Part shown: piece after piece, positions 1-8,395 of the stretch
How the letters are laid out: each line of letters begins with the position of its first letter
How positions within the stretch are numbered: the stretch's first letter is position 1
Assembly (NCBI RefSeq): GCF_014646115.1
Contig: NZ_BMMV01000006.1
Span: 1 to 64,000 of the forward strand
Source: Streptomyces camponoticapitis
GTDB taxonomy: Bacteria > Actinomycetota > Actinomycetes > Streptomycetales > Streptomycetaceae
Direction: 5' to 3'
Length of the DNA stretch: 64,000 nt
Translations under genes and position numbers: made by a program
Notes under the pieces: model-generated
The model's input: only the letters and a program-made list of their open reading frames with translations
Told to the model about the DNA's origin: nothing
Database searches by the model: none

Positions 1-201
1 GAGACCGTACGCATCCACGGCCGCACCGTCGTCATGGTCACCCACGACCCGGTCGCCGCCTCCTTCGCCGACTCCGTGATCTTCCTCGCCGACGGCCGCC
101 TGGCCGGACATCTCAACAGGCCGACCGTCGACGCCGTCGCCGAGCGCCTCGCGCACCTCGGCGACACCGTCAACCACCACCAGATGCCCGTGGGGGTCTG
201 A
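1..201 (+). CDS. ABC transporter ATP-binding protein, C-terminal fragment
   Basis: Last 66 residues of an ABC ATPase; the Walker A, signature and Walker B motifs lie before the window. The visible part contains the H-loop strand (VVMVTHDP, switch histidine) followed by the family's ADSVIFLADGRL strand. Its stop ends 3 bases before the ATG of the FtsX-type permease, so the two are co-transcribed and would form one exporter of the MacB/LolD type, with the ATPase on the cytoplasmic face. The substrate cannot be told from the sequence. Many Streptomyces pairs of this type serve in export of toxic compounds or in envelope stress, but that is only family knowledge. Confidence 0.9.
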   Translation, partial: ETVRIHGRTVVMVTHDPVAASFADSVIFLADGRLAGHLNRPTVDAVAERLAHLGDTVNHHQMPVGV

Positions 202-204
202 GCG

Positions 205-1542
205 ATGTTCACTCTGGCCATGCGCTCCATCGTCCAGCGCCCCGGGCGCCTCATCGCGACGCTGCTCTCCGCGTTCCTCGGCTCCGTCATCATCATGTCG
301 TTCAACTCGATGCACGACACGGCCGGCGGCGCGGACATCGACGACCGCAGCTCCGAGACCCTCACCACCGCCGCGACGGTGGTCGGCGGCTACGGCACCC
401 TCCTCGTCTTCTTCGCCATCGCCTCCACCCTCACCGTCAACGTCCGCCAGCGCCGCGAGGAGATCTCGCTGCTGCGCAGGACCGGTGCGACGCCGGCCCA
501 GATCAAGCGGATGATCGTCGTCGAGTCGGCCGTCGTCGCGGTCGTCAGCATGCTGCTGGCGATTCTGCCCGCGAGGATCGGCGGCGAGCAGCTGCTCAAC
601 GTCTTCAAGGACACCGACCAGGTCGCCGGGAGCGTGGACTTCGTCTTCGGCCCGGTCGCCCTGATCTCCGGGGCGGGCGTCGGTCTGATCGCCGCGATCG
701 GCGCCTCGTTCCTCGCGGTCCGCCGGGCCACGAAGGCGGCGGCGGGCGGCGGGGAGCCCCGTGGCCGGGGACGTCACGTCGCCGGCTTCGCCGCCCTCCT
801 CCTCGGCATCGGCAGCGTCGCCTCCACCTTCGCCTTCGACAAGACGGACGACGCGCTCATGGCCGCCCCCGCCTACGGCGCGATCCTCGTCTCCGTGGGA
901 TTCGCGGTCTTCTCACCCGTCCTGCTGAAGTTCCTGCTCGGCAGGCTGGCACGCCCGATCACCCTGCTCACCGGCGCGAGCGGTTACTTGACCGTGCACA
1001 ACATGCGCCAACGCGCCGCGCAGCTGTCCGGTGTGCTCATGCCGCTGATCCTCTTCATCGGCATGGCCACCGCCACGCTCTACATGCAGGCCGTCCAGAA
1101 CGACGAGCTGGACACCTCGGGCATCACCCGGTCCGTCGACGACAAGAGCCTCGAAACGCTCAACTTCGTGGTGGTCGGGATCATCGTGGTCTTCGCCTGC
1201 ATCATGCTGATCAACACGCTGTACGCGGCGACCACTTACCGCACCCGGGAGTTCGGCCAGCAGCGTCTCGCCGGGGCCACCCCGTTCCAGGTGCTCCGTA
1301 TGGTCACCATCGAGTCCCTGGTCCTGACCGTGACCGGCGCCTTCTTCGGCACCATCGCCGCCGCGGCCGGAGCCGTCCCGTTCAGCCTCGTCCGGGTCGA
1401 CGCGGTCCTGCCCGGCCAGGGCCCGGGGATCTGGCTGGCCATCGTCGGGATCGGTGCCGCGGCCACGGTCATCACGAGCGTCGGTACCGCGTACCGCGCA
1501 CTGCGCACCCCAGCCGTCGAGGCGGTGTCGCTCGCCGCCTGA
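205..1542 (+). CDS. ABC transporter permease, FtsX/MacB family
   Basis: A 445-residue integral membrane protein with two FtsX-type permease modules. The first transmembrane helix is at about 15-32. The first FtsX core, about 60-175, has the typical RQRREEISLLRRTGATPAQI coupling segment. The second module, about 255-440, has the matching segment TREFGQQRLAGATPFQVLRM. It is smaller than the usual ~800-residue double permeases because the extracellular domains are very short, so this is a compact full-length form rather than a broken one. It partners the ATPase just upstream. A strong hairpin 48 bases downstream ends the operon. The substrate is unknown. Confidence 0.9.
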   Translation: MFTLAMRSIVQRPGRLIATLLSAFLGSVIIMSFNSMHDTAGGADIDDRSSETLTTAATVVGGYGTLLVFFAIASTLTVNVRQRREEISLLRRTGATPAQIKRMIVVESAVVAVVSMLLAILPARIGGEQLLNVFKDTDQVAGSVDFVFGPVALISGAGVGLIAAIGASFLAVRRATKAAAGGGEPRGRGRHVAGFAALLLGIGSVASTFAFDKTDDALMAAPAYGAILVSVGFAVFSPVLLKFLLGRLARPITLLTGASGYLTVHNMRQRAAQLSGVLMPLILFIGMATATLYMQAVQNDELDTSGITRSVDDKSLETLNFVVVGIIVVFACIMLINTLYAATTYRTREFGQQRLAGATPFQVLRMVTIESLVLTVTGAFFGTIAAAAGAVPFSLVRVDAVLPGQGPGIWLAIVGIGAAATVITSVGTAYRALRTPAVEAVSLAA

Positions 1543-1589
1543 TGCAACCCCCCGCTCAGGCGCGGAGATTGACACTCGCTCACGCCGCG

Positions 1590-1618
1590 AAGGGCAGTCG
1601 CATCCAGCGACTGCCCTT
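1590..1618. terminator. Intrinsic terminator after ABC operon
   Basis: Perfect 12-bp inverted repeat, AAGGGCAGTCGC (1590-1601) and GCGACTGCCCTT (1607-1618), with a 5-base loop. It lies between the convergent permease gene and the small minus-strand gene ending at 1676, so it can serve both strands. There is no long T tract, as is usual in Streptomyces. Confidence 0.75.
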
Positions 1619-1675
1619 AGTGGCGTTCCCGGGGACCCGCCGAGCAGCGGGGCCGGTGCGGCCGGCCGGGATCTC

Positions 1676-2002
1676 TCAGGCCGACTCGGAACCGTTGATC
1701 TTCTCTATGGCCTGCCTGGCGTGTTCACCCGGAGTGCGGCCCGCGAGCGCCGACACCGGGGCCGGCGGTGGCGGCGCCCCGACGGGCCGGCCCGGTTCCT
1801 GCGGGGGCTTCGCGTGCGAGGCCGAGCGGCTGCGCAGCCGGTGGCTGACCGCCTCGTCGAGACTCACGGGACGCTGCATCTGGTGCGCCAGGCGCCCGGC
1901 CTCCTGACCGAGCGCGGCGACATCCTCCCACTGGAGACGGACGACGAGGCGGAGCTCGGCCTCGCCGTCCGGGAGGGCTTGCAGATTGCTGAAGTCGTTC
2001 AT
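1676..2002 (-). CDS. Conserved hypothetical protein, 108 aa
   Basis: I do not recognise a named family. The protein is soluble, with no signal peptide or membrane helix. Its N-terminal half (MNDFSNLQALPDGEAELRLV) leads into an amphipathic stretch, and the middle and end are rich in proline and alanine and probably flexible (GAPPPPAPVSALAG). The last residues (EHARQAIEKING) look helical. I chose the ATG at 2002 because a GAGGAG ribosome-binding site lies 8 bases upstream, although the frame stays open for another 22 codons. It diverges from the lipoprotein gene starting at 2104, so about 100 bases hold both promoters. No function is proposed. Confidence 0.65.
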   Translation of the reverse strand: MNDFSNLQALPDGEAELRLVVRLQWEDVAALGQEAGRLAHQMQRPVSLDEAVSHRLRSRSASHAKPPQEPGRPVGAPPPPAPVSALAGRTPGEHARQAIEKINGSESA

Positions 2003-2103
2003 GGGCCGGTCTCCTCGACATGACAGGGGCGAAGGTGCACAGAGGGATACGGGCAGCTCCCCCGGCATGTTCAGGAACCCGGCCCCGGTACGCTGACCGT
2101 TCT

Positions 2104-2892
2104 ATGCGCCGCTTCCCCCACACCCACCCTTCGCAGCGCGGCCGGACCGTCGTCCTCGCAGCTCTGGCCGTCGTGACGGCCCTCGCGGGCGCCGGGGGCT
2201 GCGCGGCCGAGACCGGGGCCCGGGACGGCGGGCCGGCGCCCACCCTCTCGCCGCCGGTCAGCTCGGCGCCGCTGTGGCCCGACTACGCGCCGCCGGTGCC
2301 GCCGACGGACTTGGACGCCGCGGCCAAGCGCGCCCTCCAGCGCTATCTGCCGGTGAAGAACGTCACCGTACCGGCGGGAGGGCTCAGAAAACTGCCGGTG
2401 CGGCGGCTGCTGACGAACGACCCCAACGTGCCGGAGTTCGTACGGGCGGCGGTCCGGAACTGCCCGGGAGCCACGTGCGGTCTGCGCGACCCCGTCTACC
2501 AGGACCTGACCGCCGACGGACGGGACGAACTGGTCGTGGCGCTGGACGAACCGGCCTCCGGCCTGACGCTCGTCCAGGTCTACCGGGCGTCGGGCGACAC
2601 CGTACGGCCGGTGCTGATCAGCTGGGGACCGATCGGTCTCACCGGCGAGACCTTCGGCACGGACCTGATCCTGATGTCGGCCGGCCAGAAGGGCCGGGTC
2701 ACCACCCGCTACCGCTGGAACGGCGACGTGATGACCGTCGAGAATCCGTGGAACACCTCGGACGACGCGGGGGCGCCCGACCCGCTGGCTCCCGAGACGG
2801 CCGCGCCGAGCGAGAAGAGGCCCGTTCCGCAGGCGCCACCGGCCGGCCCGGACACGGGTGCCGGTCCGGACAGCGGGGTGCCGGCACCGTGA
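2104..2892 (+). CDS. Secreted lipoprotein, CseA-like
   Basis: A 262-residue lipoprotein. A positively charged start is followed by a hydrophobic segment ending in a lipobox (LAGAGGC, lipidated Cys33). The mature part has a DLTADGRDELVVAL segment resembling FG-GAP/VCBS-type folds and ends in a Pro/Ala/Gly-rich tail. The stop shares one base with the start of the response-regulator gene (TGATG at 2890-2894), so the two are translationally coupled. Lipoprotein, OmpR-type regulator and sensor kinase is the arrangement of cseA-cseB-cseC in S. coelicolor, where CseA dampens sigma-E induction. No sigE gene is present here, so this is a paralogous or variant system. The CseA-like role is inferred mostly from gene order. 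Confidence 0.75.
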   Translation: MRRFPHTHPSQRGRTVVLAALAVVTALAGAGGCAAETGARDGGPAPTLSPPVSSAPLWPDYAPPVPPTDLDAAAKRALQRYLPVKNVTVPAGGLRKLPVRRLLTNDPNVPEFVRAAVRNCPGATCGLRDPVYQDLTADGRDELVVALDEPASGLTLVQVYRASGDTVRPVLISWGPIGLTGETFGTDLILMSAGQKGRVTTRYRWNGDVMTVENPWNTSDDAGAPDPLAPETAAPSEKRPVPQAPPAGPDTGAGPDSGVPAP

Positions 2893-3665
2893 TGAGGTCG
2901 GCACGTCCGTCCCCGCCCGCCACGGCGGCGGAGGCGCATCTGCTGCTGGTCGAGGACGACGAGGTGATCCGCAACACCGTCCGGATGCTCCTCGAACGGT
3001 ACGGATTCACCGTGTCCACGGCGGGCGACGGGCTCACTGGGCTGGAGGTGTTCCGCGAGACGGAACCCGATCTGCTGCTGCTCGACGTCATGCTGCCCGA
3101 TCTCGACGGCATCGGACTGTGCCGCCGGGTGAGGGAGTTGAGCCTGGCACCGATCCTGATGATGTCGGCGCGTGGTGACGCCCTCGATGTCGTCGCGGGG
3201 CTGGAGGCGGGCGCCGACGACTATGTGGTCAAACCCTGCGAGAGCGCGGTCCTCGTCGCCCGGATCCGGTCCCTGCTGCGCCGGGTCTCCTTCGCGCCCG
3301 CCGGAGCGGGAGCGACCGCCGGAGCGGGAGCGACCGCCGGGGCGGGCGGCCGCGCGGGCGACGGTGGGCGGGCGGACACCGGCGTGCTGGCTTTCGGCGA
3401 TCTGACGGTCGACACCCGGGGCATGGAGGTACGGCGGGCCGGGCGGGTCGTCGCGCTGACACCGACCGAGCTGCGGATGCTCCTCGAATTCGCCGGTTCA
3501 CCCGGCGTCGTACTGGAGCGCCGCACCCTGCTCAGCCGGGTGTGGGATCACGCCTGGCACGGTGACACCCGGGTCGTCGACCTCCATGTGCAGCGCCTGC
3601 GGGCGAAGATAGGCGCCGACCGGATCGAGACGGTACGCGGCTTCGGCTACAAGTTGCGGCGCTGA
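2892..3665 (+). CDS. OmpR-family response regulator, CseB-like
   Basis: A 257-residue DNA-binding response regulator. The receiver domain (about 15-127) has the acidic triad start EDD (21-23), phosphoacceptor Asp65 in LLLLDVMLPDLDG, Ser92 and Lys114 in VKP. The winged-helix effector domain lies at about 158-255 (LTPTELRMLLEFAG, then a C-terminal RGFGYKLRR hairpin). The linker (about 133-155) contains an 18-base tandem repeat encoding Gly-Ala-Thr-Ala units. The start is the ATG overlapping the lipoprotein stop. The kinase gene follows after 2 bases. The closest role I can name is CseB, which controls the cell-envelope stress response. The penicillin-binding-protein-like gene immediately downstream is a plausible target or partner. 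Confidence 0.9.
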   Translation: MRSARPSPPATAAEAHLLLVEDDEVIRNTVRMLLERYGFTVSTAGDGLTGLEVFRETEPDLLLLDVMLPDLDGIGLCRRVRELSLAPILMMSARGDALDVVAGLEAGADDYVVKPCESAVLVARIRSLLRRVSFAPAGAGATAGAGATAGAGGRAGDGGRADTGVLAFGDLTVDTRGMEVRRAGRVVALTPTELRMLLEFAGSPGVVLERRTLLSRVWDHAWHGDTRVVDLHVQRLRAKIGADRIETVRGFGYKLRR

Positions 3666-3667
3666 CC

Positions 3668-4948
3668 ATGCCTCTGAGATGGCGGATCGCGGCACTGGTG
3701 GCGGCTGCCGCGTGCGCGGTCGCCGCGGCGGTCGGCGTGCTGGTGCACGAGTTCTCCCGGGACCGTGAGCTGTCGCAGGCGCGGGAGGCCGCCCGGGTCA
3801 CTCTCGACCGGGCCGCGGCGACGTACGCCCGTACCGGCGACGTCCAGGGGTCGGGCGCGGCCCTCGACGCGCCGGGGCTGCCGGGCGGTCTGAGGGGCCT
3901 GGTCGTGAAGGGGCGCCGGGGAACGGAGTTCACGGCCGGGTCCGACGGGCCCGCGATGTGGGCGGCCCGTCCCGCCGGGAGCCGGGTGCTGTCCGTACGT
4001 GTCGACATGAGCGGCACGATGCGCGACATCGGCGCCCTTGACGCCAGCATCGTCGTGGCCGGTCTGATCACCACGGCCGTGGTGCTGCCGCTGGGCGTGC
4101 TGACCGCCGCGCGGATGAGCCGCAGGCTGCGTACGGCGGCGGGTACCGCGCGCCGTATCGCCGCCGGGGATCTGGACGCGCGGATCGCGGCGGGGCCGCG
4201 GCCCCGGGACGAGATCGCCGACATCTCCACGGCCGTGGACACGATGGCCGGCGCGCTCCAGAAGCGGCTCCTCGGCGAGCAGCGCTTCACCGCCGATGTG
4301 GCGCACGAGCTGCGTACGCCGCTGATGGGGCTGGTGACGGCGGCCGAGCTGCTGCCGGAGGGTGAGGCGGCCGGGTATGTGCGTGACCGGGTGCGGGTGC
4401 TGAGCACGCTGGTCGAGGAGTTGCTGGAGATATCCCGGCTGGACGCGGGGGCCGAGCACGCGGATCTGTCGCCGTGTCCCGTGGGACCGCTGGTGCGCGA
4501 TGTGGTGGCGCGTGCCGGGCTGGAGTCGGAGGTCCTTCAGGAGAGGGGGTCGGACGGGGTGCCCGCCTCGGTACGGACGGACTCACGGCGGCTCGAACGC
4601 ATCCTCACCAATCTGGTGGTCAACGCGCACCGGCACGGCCGGGCCCCCGTCGTGATCACGGTGTCGGACGACGGCAGGACCGTGACCGTACGCGACCACG
4701 GACCCGGCTACCCCAGGACCCTCCTCGACGACGGCCCGCAGCGCTTCCGTACCGGCGCCCGCGAGCGCGGTTCGGGTCATGGGCTCGGCCTCACGATCGC
4801 GCTCGGCCAGGCCCAAGTCATCGGCGCCTCGCTGGAGTTCGGCAACGCGCCCGGCGGCGGCGCACTCGCCACACTGCGGCTGCCCGAGCGGACGTGTCCG
4901 GCGTTCGAGGACGAACCGCCCGCCGAGGCGCGCCCGTTGGACCGCTGA
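3668..4948 (+). CDS. Sensor histidine kinase, CseC-like
   Basis: A 426-residue membrane kinase. TM1 is at about 8-26, then a short extracytoplasmic sensor of about 100 residues, then TM2 at about 125-147 and a HAMP domain at about 148-200. The dimerisation/phosphoacceptor motif is FTADVAHELRTPLMG with His213. The ATPase domain shows an N-box (NLVVNAHRHG, 315-324), G1 (DHGPGYP, about 343) and G2 (GSGHGLGLTIA, about 368). It would phosphorylate the regulator encoded 2 bases upstream. The small extracytoplasmic domain and the upstream lipoprotein fit envelope sensing as in CseC. All catalytic motifs are intact. Confidence 0.9.
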   Translation: MPLRWRIAALVAAAACAVAAAVGVLVHEFSRDRELSQAREAARVTLDRAAATYARTGDVQGSGAALDAPGLPGGLRGLVVKGRRGTEFTAGSDGPAMWAARPAGSRVLSVRVDMSGTMRDIGALDASIVVAGLITTAVVLPLGVLTAARMSRRLRTAAGTARRIAAGDLDARIAAGPRPRDEIADISTAVDTMAGALQKRLLGEQRFTADVAHELRTPLMGLVTAAELLPEGEAAGYVRDRVRVLSTLVEELLEISRLDAGAEHADLSPCPVGPLVRDVVARAGLESEVLQERGSDGVPASVRTDSRRLERILTNLVVNAHRHGRAPVVITVSDDGRTVTVRDHGPGYPRTLLDDGPQRFRTGARERGSGHGLGLTIALGQAQVIGASLEFGNAPGGGALATLRLPERTCPAFEDEPPAEARPLDR

Positions 4949-5028
4949 TACACGGCTGATACATCTCCGCGCGGCAGCCGACACGTTCCTTCGCCCTGAC
5001 GAAGATCTTCGGCGCGAAGGATGACGCC

Positions 5029-6783
5029 ATGCGTATGCGTATGCGTCTCCGTCGTCTCCTCACCTGGCGCAAGGCTCTGATCGCCTTCGTCTCCCTGTGC
5101 CTTCTGGTCCTCGCGGCGTTCACCGTGCTGTACCTGGTCATCGACATCCCGAGACCCAACGAGCAGGCGAAGGCGCAGAGCAACGTCTACCTGTTCGGCG
5201 ACGGGAGCAGACTGGCCCGTACCGGCGAGGTCAACCGCGAGTCCGTGCCGCTCGACCGGGTGCCCGAGGATGTGCGGCGGGCGTTCGTCGCCGCCGAGAA
5301 CAAGGACTTCTACAGCGACTCCGGTGTCTCCCTCTCCGGCACGGCGCGCGGCGTCTTCAGCACGCTGACCGGCGGCGGCAAGCAGGGCGGCTCGACCATC
5401 ACGCAGCAGTATGTGAAGAACTACTACCTCAGCCAGGAGCAGACGGTCACCCGCAAGGTGAAGGAGTTGTTCATCTCCCTCAAGGTGGACCGGCACAACT
5501 CGAAGGACGACATCCTCGCGGGATATCTCAACAGCAGTTACTACGGCAGGCTCGCGTACGGCGTGCAGGCGGCCGCGCGTGCTTACTACGGCAAGGAGGT
5601 CGAGGACCTCGATGTCGAGGAGGGCGCGTATCTCGCGGCGCTGCTCCAGGCGCCCAGCCAGTACGACTGGGCCGTCGCCTCCCCCGCCGACAAGAAGAAG
5701 GCGAAGGCGCGCTGGGGCTATGTGCTGGACAACATGGTCGGTGAGGGGTGGCTCGACAAGGACGACCGGCGGCGGATGCGTTTCCCGGTGCCGGTGGCGC
5801 CCAAGGCGTCGGCGGAGCTGGCCGGAGAGGCCGGCTATCTCGTGGACACCGCGCGGCGCGAGCTGATCGCAGCGGGCGTCGGCGAGCAGGAACTGGCGGG
5901 CGGCGGCTGGCGGATCACTCTCAGCATCGAGCCGGACAGACAGCGGGCGCTGCGCGAGGCCGTGACCTTCGGGCTCACCTCGTCCGACCGCGGTCCGGAG
6001 CCGAGGGCACCACGGCGGGATCCGGACCGGCAGGCGGGCGCGGTGTCCGTGGACCCGAAGACCGGACGGATCGTGGCGCTGTACGGCGGCGACGACTACT
6101 TCAAGCACTACCTGAACAACGCGACACGCGCCGACTACCAGGCGGGTCCCACGTTCGCGCCGGTGGTTCTCGCCTCGAAGATCGAGGCCGAGGAGAACGG
6201 CCGTTCGAGGGCCGACCAGGACATGATCAGGCAGACCGCGAAGAGGCTGGGAATGACGGCGGACCCGGCCGGATTCGCCGCGCCGCAGGCGACGTCCCTC
6301 GGGCTGATGGGCGCGAGTCCCCTGGAGATGGCCGGGGTCCACGCCACCCTGGCCAACGACGGCAAGAAGGTCACCCCGTCGATCGTGAAGTCCGCGCGGC
6401 GCGGCGACCGGACCGTCGATCTGCCGGACGCGACCGGCGACCGGGTGGTCGGCAGCACGTCCGCCACGTTCGCGCACGCTTCCGTCTCCGGTGGAGCACG
6501 GCCGGCGGGGACGACATGGCCGGAGATGTCCGTCCCGCCGCTGGGGGATGCCGCCCGGGTGAGCGGCCGCACGGGTGCCTCGGGCCACACCGACGACCGG
6601 AAGGCGGAGTGGTTCATCGGTTCGACGCGGGACGAGGTGACCTCGATCGCGCTGTTCGGGGAGAGCGCGAAGACGGGGAAGCAGGTCACGCTCACGGGCG
6701 TCGGGGACGAGCCCGCGGAGCGCGTCTGGAGTGCCTACCTGAAGGCTACGGTCTCCGAACCGGCCGACCACCAGGGTTCTTGA
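5029..6783 (+). CDS. Class A PBP-like transglycosylase with degenerate transpeptidase domain
   Basis: A 584-residue membrane-anchored protein with one TM helix (about 16-38). The GT51 glycosyltransferase domain (about 60-240) keeps the catalytic segment FVAAENKDFYSDSGVS (Glu90) and GGSTITQQYVKNYYL, so lipid II polymerisation looks possible. The penicillin-binding half (about 345-575) is recognisable but damaged. The SxxK tetrad reads PTFA (374-377), so nucleophile Ser and general-base Lys are both gone. The segment that should hold SxN is missing, and the KTG motif is RTG (514-516). The protein should neither cross-link peptides nor acylate beta-lactams. AAGGAT precedes the start by 7 bases; three in-frame ATGs lie within the first five codons. 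It lies 80 bases after the kinase gene. Confidence 0.88.
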   Translation: MRMRMRLRRLLTWRKALIAFVSLCLLVLAAFTVLYLVIDIPRPNEQAKAQSNVYLFGDGSRLARTGEVNRESVPLDRVPEDVRRAFVAAENKDFYSDSGVSLSGTARGVFSTLTGGGKQGGSTITQQYVKNYYLSQEQTVTRKVKELFISLKVDRHNSKDDILAGYLNSSYYGRLAYGVQAAARAYYGKEVEDLDVEEGAYLAALLQAPSQYDWAVASPADKKKAKARWGYVLDNMVGEGWLDKDDRRRMRFPVPVAPKASAELAGEAGYLVDTARRELIAAGVGEQELAGGGWRITLSIEPDRQRALREAVTFGLTSSDRGPEPRAPRRDPDRQAGAVSVDPKTGRIVALYGGDDYFKHYLNNATRADYQAGPTFAPVVLASKIEAEENGRSRADQDMIRQTAKRLGMTADPAGFAAPQATSLGLMGASPLEMAGVHATLANDGKKVTPSIVKSARRGDRTVDLPDATGDRVVGSTSATFAHASVSGGARPAGTTWPEMSVPPLGDAARVSGRTGASGHTDDRKAEWFIGSTRDEVTSIALFGESAKTGKQVTLTGVGDEPAERVWSAYLKATVSEPADHQGS

Positions 6784-6799
6784 CGGTACGTCAGGATCG

Positions 6800-6849
6800 G
6801 GTGCGCCCGCCCCGCCCCACCCCCGTTCGGAGGGCGGGACGGCGCGCAC
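6800..6849. terminator. Imperfect GC hairpin between convergent genes
   Basis: GGTGCGC near 6800 and GCGCACC ending at 6849 enclose further complementary CCCGCC/GGGCGGG runs. The stem is imperfect but long and lies between the PBP-like gene and the minus-strand gene ending at 6876, so it probably terminates both. Confidence 0.5.
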
Positions 6850-6875
6850 CGTCCGTCACGCCGGCCACCGGGACG

Positions 6876-7355
6876 TCAGTCGCCGGCCCCGGGCCGCTCG
6901 TCCAGCTCGTCAGGGAACTCCCGGTCACCGGCGCGGGGTGTCTGAGGGCCGTGACTCGTCATGATGACCGTCTGCTCGACCCGTACCATCCGGAACACGT
7001 CCTCCGCGATGATCACCTGGTCCTCGCCGCGTTCCACCGCGTCGGCCGCCCGGCCGAAGCGGCCGGCGAACTCCCCGGCGTGCGCGCCGCGTGCGCGCAG
7101 GACGGCGCCGAGATCGAGCCGCGCCTCCTCCTCGAAGGGCACGGCCGGGAACAACTGCCGCCAGCCGCCCTCCTCGTGGACCATCGCGGAGTAGGCCGTG
7201 TAGTGGGAGACGGACATCCGCTCCCACTCGGGACCGTCCACCCGGAACTCCTTGCGGAGCTCCTCCTCACGCTTCCCGACCTCCAGCAGCCGCCGTGCCG
7301 CCGCGTCGTCGAATCCCTCTTCTGCGCTCGCGTCCATCCCCCCAGCGTGCCGCAC
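6876..7355 (-). CDS. Conserved hypothetical protein, about 159 aa
   Basis: A soluble protein of an actinobacterial family I cannot name with certainty. The core (FRVDGPEWERMSVSHYTAYS, then VPFEEEARLDLGAVLRARG, then FAGRFGRAADAVERGEDQVI) is acidic and looks well folded. There is no signal peptide. The start is uncertain: a GTG at 7355 or an ATG at 7337, the latter having a GGGGGG run directly against it. It follows the NmrA-like gene by 23 bases on the same strand, so co-transcription is likely. No function is proposed. Confidence 0.65.
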   Translation of the reverse strand: MRHAGGMDASAEEGFDDAAARRLLEVGKREEELRKEFRVDGPEWERMSVSHYTAYSAMVHEEGGWRQLFPAVPFEEEARLDLGAVLRARGAHAGEFAGRFGRAADAVERGEDQVIIAEDVFRMVRVEQTVIMTSHGPQTPRAGDREFPDELDERPGAGD

Positions 7356-7378
7356 CCCACGGCACAGGGCGCGGCGAT

Positions 7379-8260
7379 TCAGCTATATGCCGAGGTCCGA
7401 ACGCCGGGGTCAGGGGTCCATACCCCGGTGCGCGCGACGTCCGCGGCGAACTCGGTGAAGTCCTTGGGCTTACGGCCCAGGGCCTCCTCGACGCCGTGCA
7501 CGAGATGCGCGTTGCGCCCGTCGGTGATCAGCTCGAACAGGTCGGCGAAGTCTTCCGGGGCGCCGACCGAGACGAGGAAGTCGCGGTAGTCCTGAAGCTC
7601 CACGGGCGCGTAGACGATCTCCCGGCCGGTGGCCTTGGACAGTTCGGCCGCGATCTCGGCGAAGCCGAGCAGCCGGGGTCCCGAGAGCTCGTACGTCCTG
7701 CCGATGTGGCGGTCGTCGGTCAGTGCCGCGACGGCGACGTCCGCGACGTCGTCCACGTCGACGAAGGCCTCGACCGCGTCTCCGGTCGGCAGTGCCAGCT
7801 CTCCCATGAGCACGGGCTCCAGGAAGAAGCCCTCGTTGAAGTTCTGGCTGAACCAGCTCGCCCGGACGACGGTCACGTCCCCGCCGCTGTCCTTCACCTT
7901 GCCCTCGGAGATCAGGGCGCCTTCCTCTCCCCGCCCGGAGAGCAGGACCAGCCGGCGCGCGCCCCTGGCTACGGCGCGCTCCGCGAAAGCGCCCACGGTC
8001 TCGGCCGCCCCCGGGAAAGCGAGGTCCGGGTAGTACGAGAGGTAGACGGCTCCGACGCCCTCCAGCGCGGCGTCCCAGGTGCCGGGCTCCTCCCAGACGA
8101 AGGGAATCTCGCCGCCCCGCGAGGCGACGCGCACCGGCAGCCCGCGCCCGGCGAGGAGCGCCGCCACCCGTCGCCCCGTCTTGCCCGTACCGCCGGTGAC
8201 CAGGGTGGTCCTCGCGTCCGCTGCGGGCGTGTTCTCGGTGTTGTCCGTGTTCTGTGTCAT
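7379..8260 (-). CDS. NmrA-like NAD(P)-binding oxidoreductase
   Basis: A 293-residue atypical short-chain dehydrogenase of the NmrA/HSCARG type. The N-terminal Rossmann nucleotide-binding loop is VTGGTGKTGRRVAALL (about 19-34). The downstream core (VDVDDVADVAVAALTDD, then TYELSGPRLLGFAEIAAELS) is characteristic of this family. Members are quinone or NADPH-sensing reductases or redox sensors. The usual catalytic Tyr-x3-Lys of classical SDRs is not obvious, so it may be a sensor rather than an enzyme. It is followed by the hypothetical gene at 6876-7355. It is separated by 135 bases from murE on the same strand and probably has its own promoter. Confidence 0.8.
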   Translation of the reverse strand: MTQNTDNTENTPAADARTTLVTGGTGKTGRRVAALLAGRGLPVRVASRGGEIPFVWEEPGTWDAALEGVGAVYLSYYPDLAFPGAAETVGAFAERAVARGARRLVLLSGRGEEGALISEGKVKDSGGDVTVVRASWFSQNFNEGFFLEPVLMGELALPTGDAVEAFVDVDDVADVAVAALTDDRHIGRTYELSGPRLLGFAEIAAELSKATGREIVYAPVELQDYRDFLVSVGAPEDFADLFELITDGRNAHLVHGVEEALGRKPKDFTEFAADVARTGVWTPDPGVRTSAYS

Positions 8261-8395
8261 GGCTCAAGTCAAGTACGGGGCGGGCCGGCCCGACATGGTC
8301 GAGAAGCTCACGCGCATAAGCGTGCGTCCAGGGCGCGCGGTCGAGTTGCCCGGCTCCTTCGCGCCCGCCCCGACCTTGCTGTGCGGGGCGGGCGA

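Noticed and set aside
3301..3340. Short tandem repeat considered as a CRISPR-like array
   Set aside because: Only two 18-base units without spacers, inside a coding linker.
4777..6849. Long open frame on the minus strand opposite the PBP-like gene
   Set aside because: It is an antisense consequence of high GC, with no coherent domain and no ribosome-binding site; the plus-strand gene explains the region.
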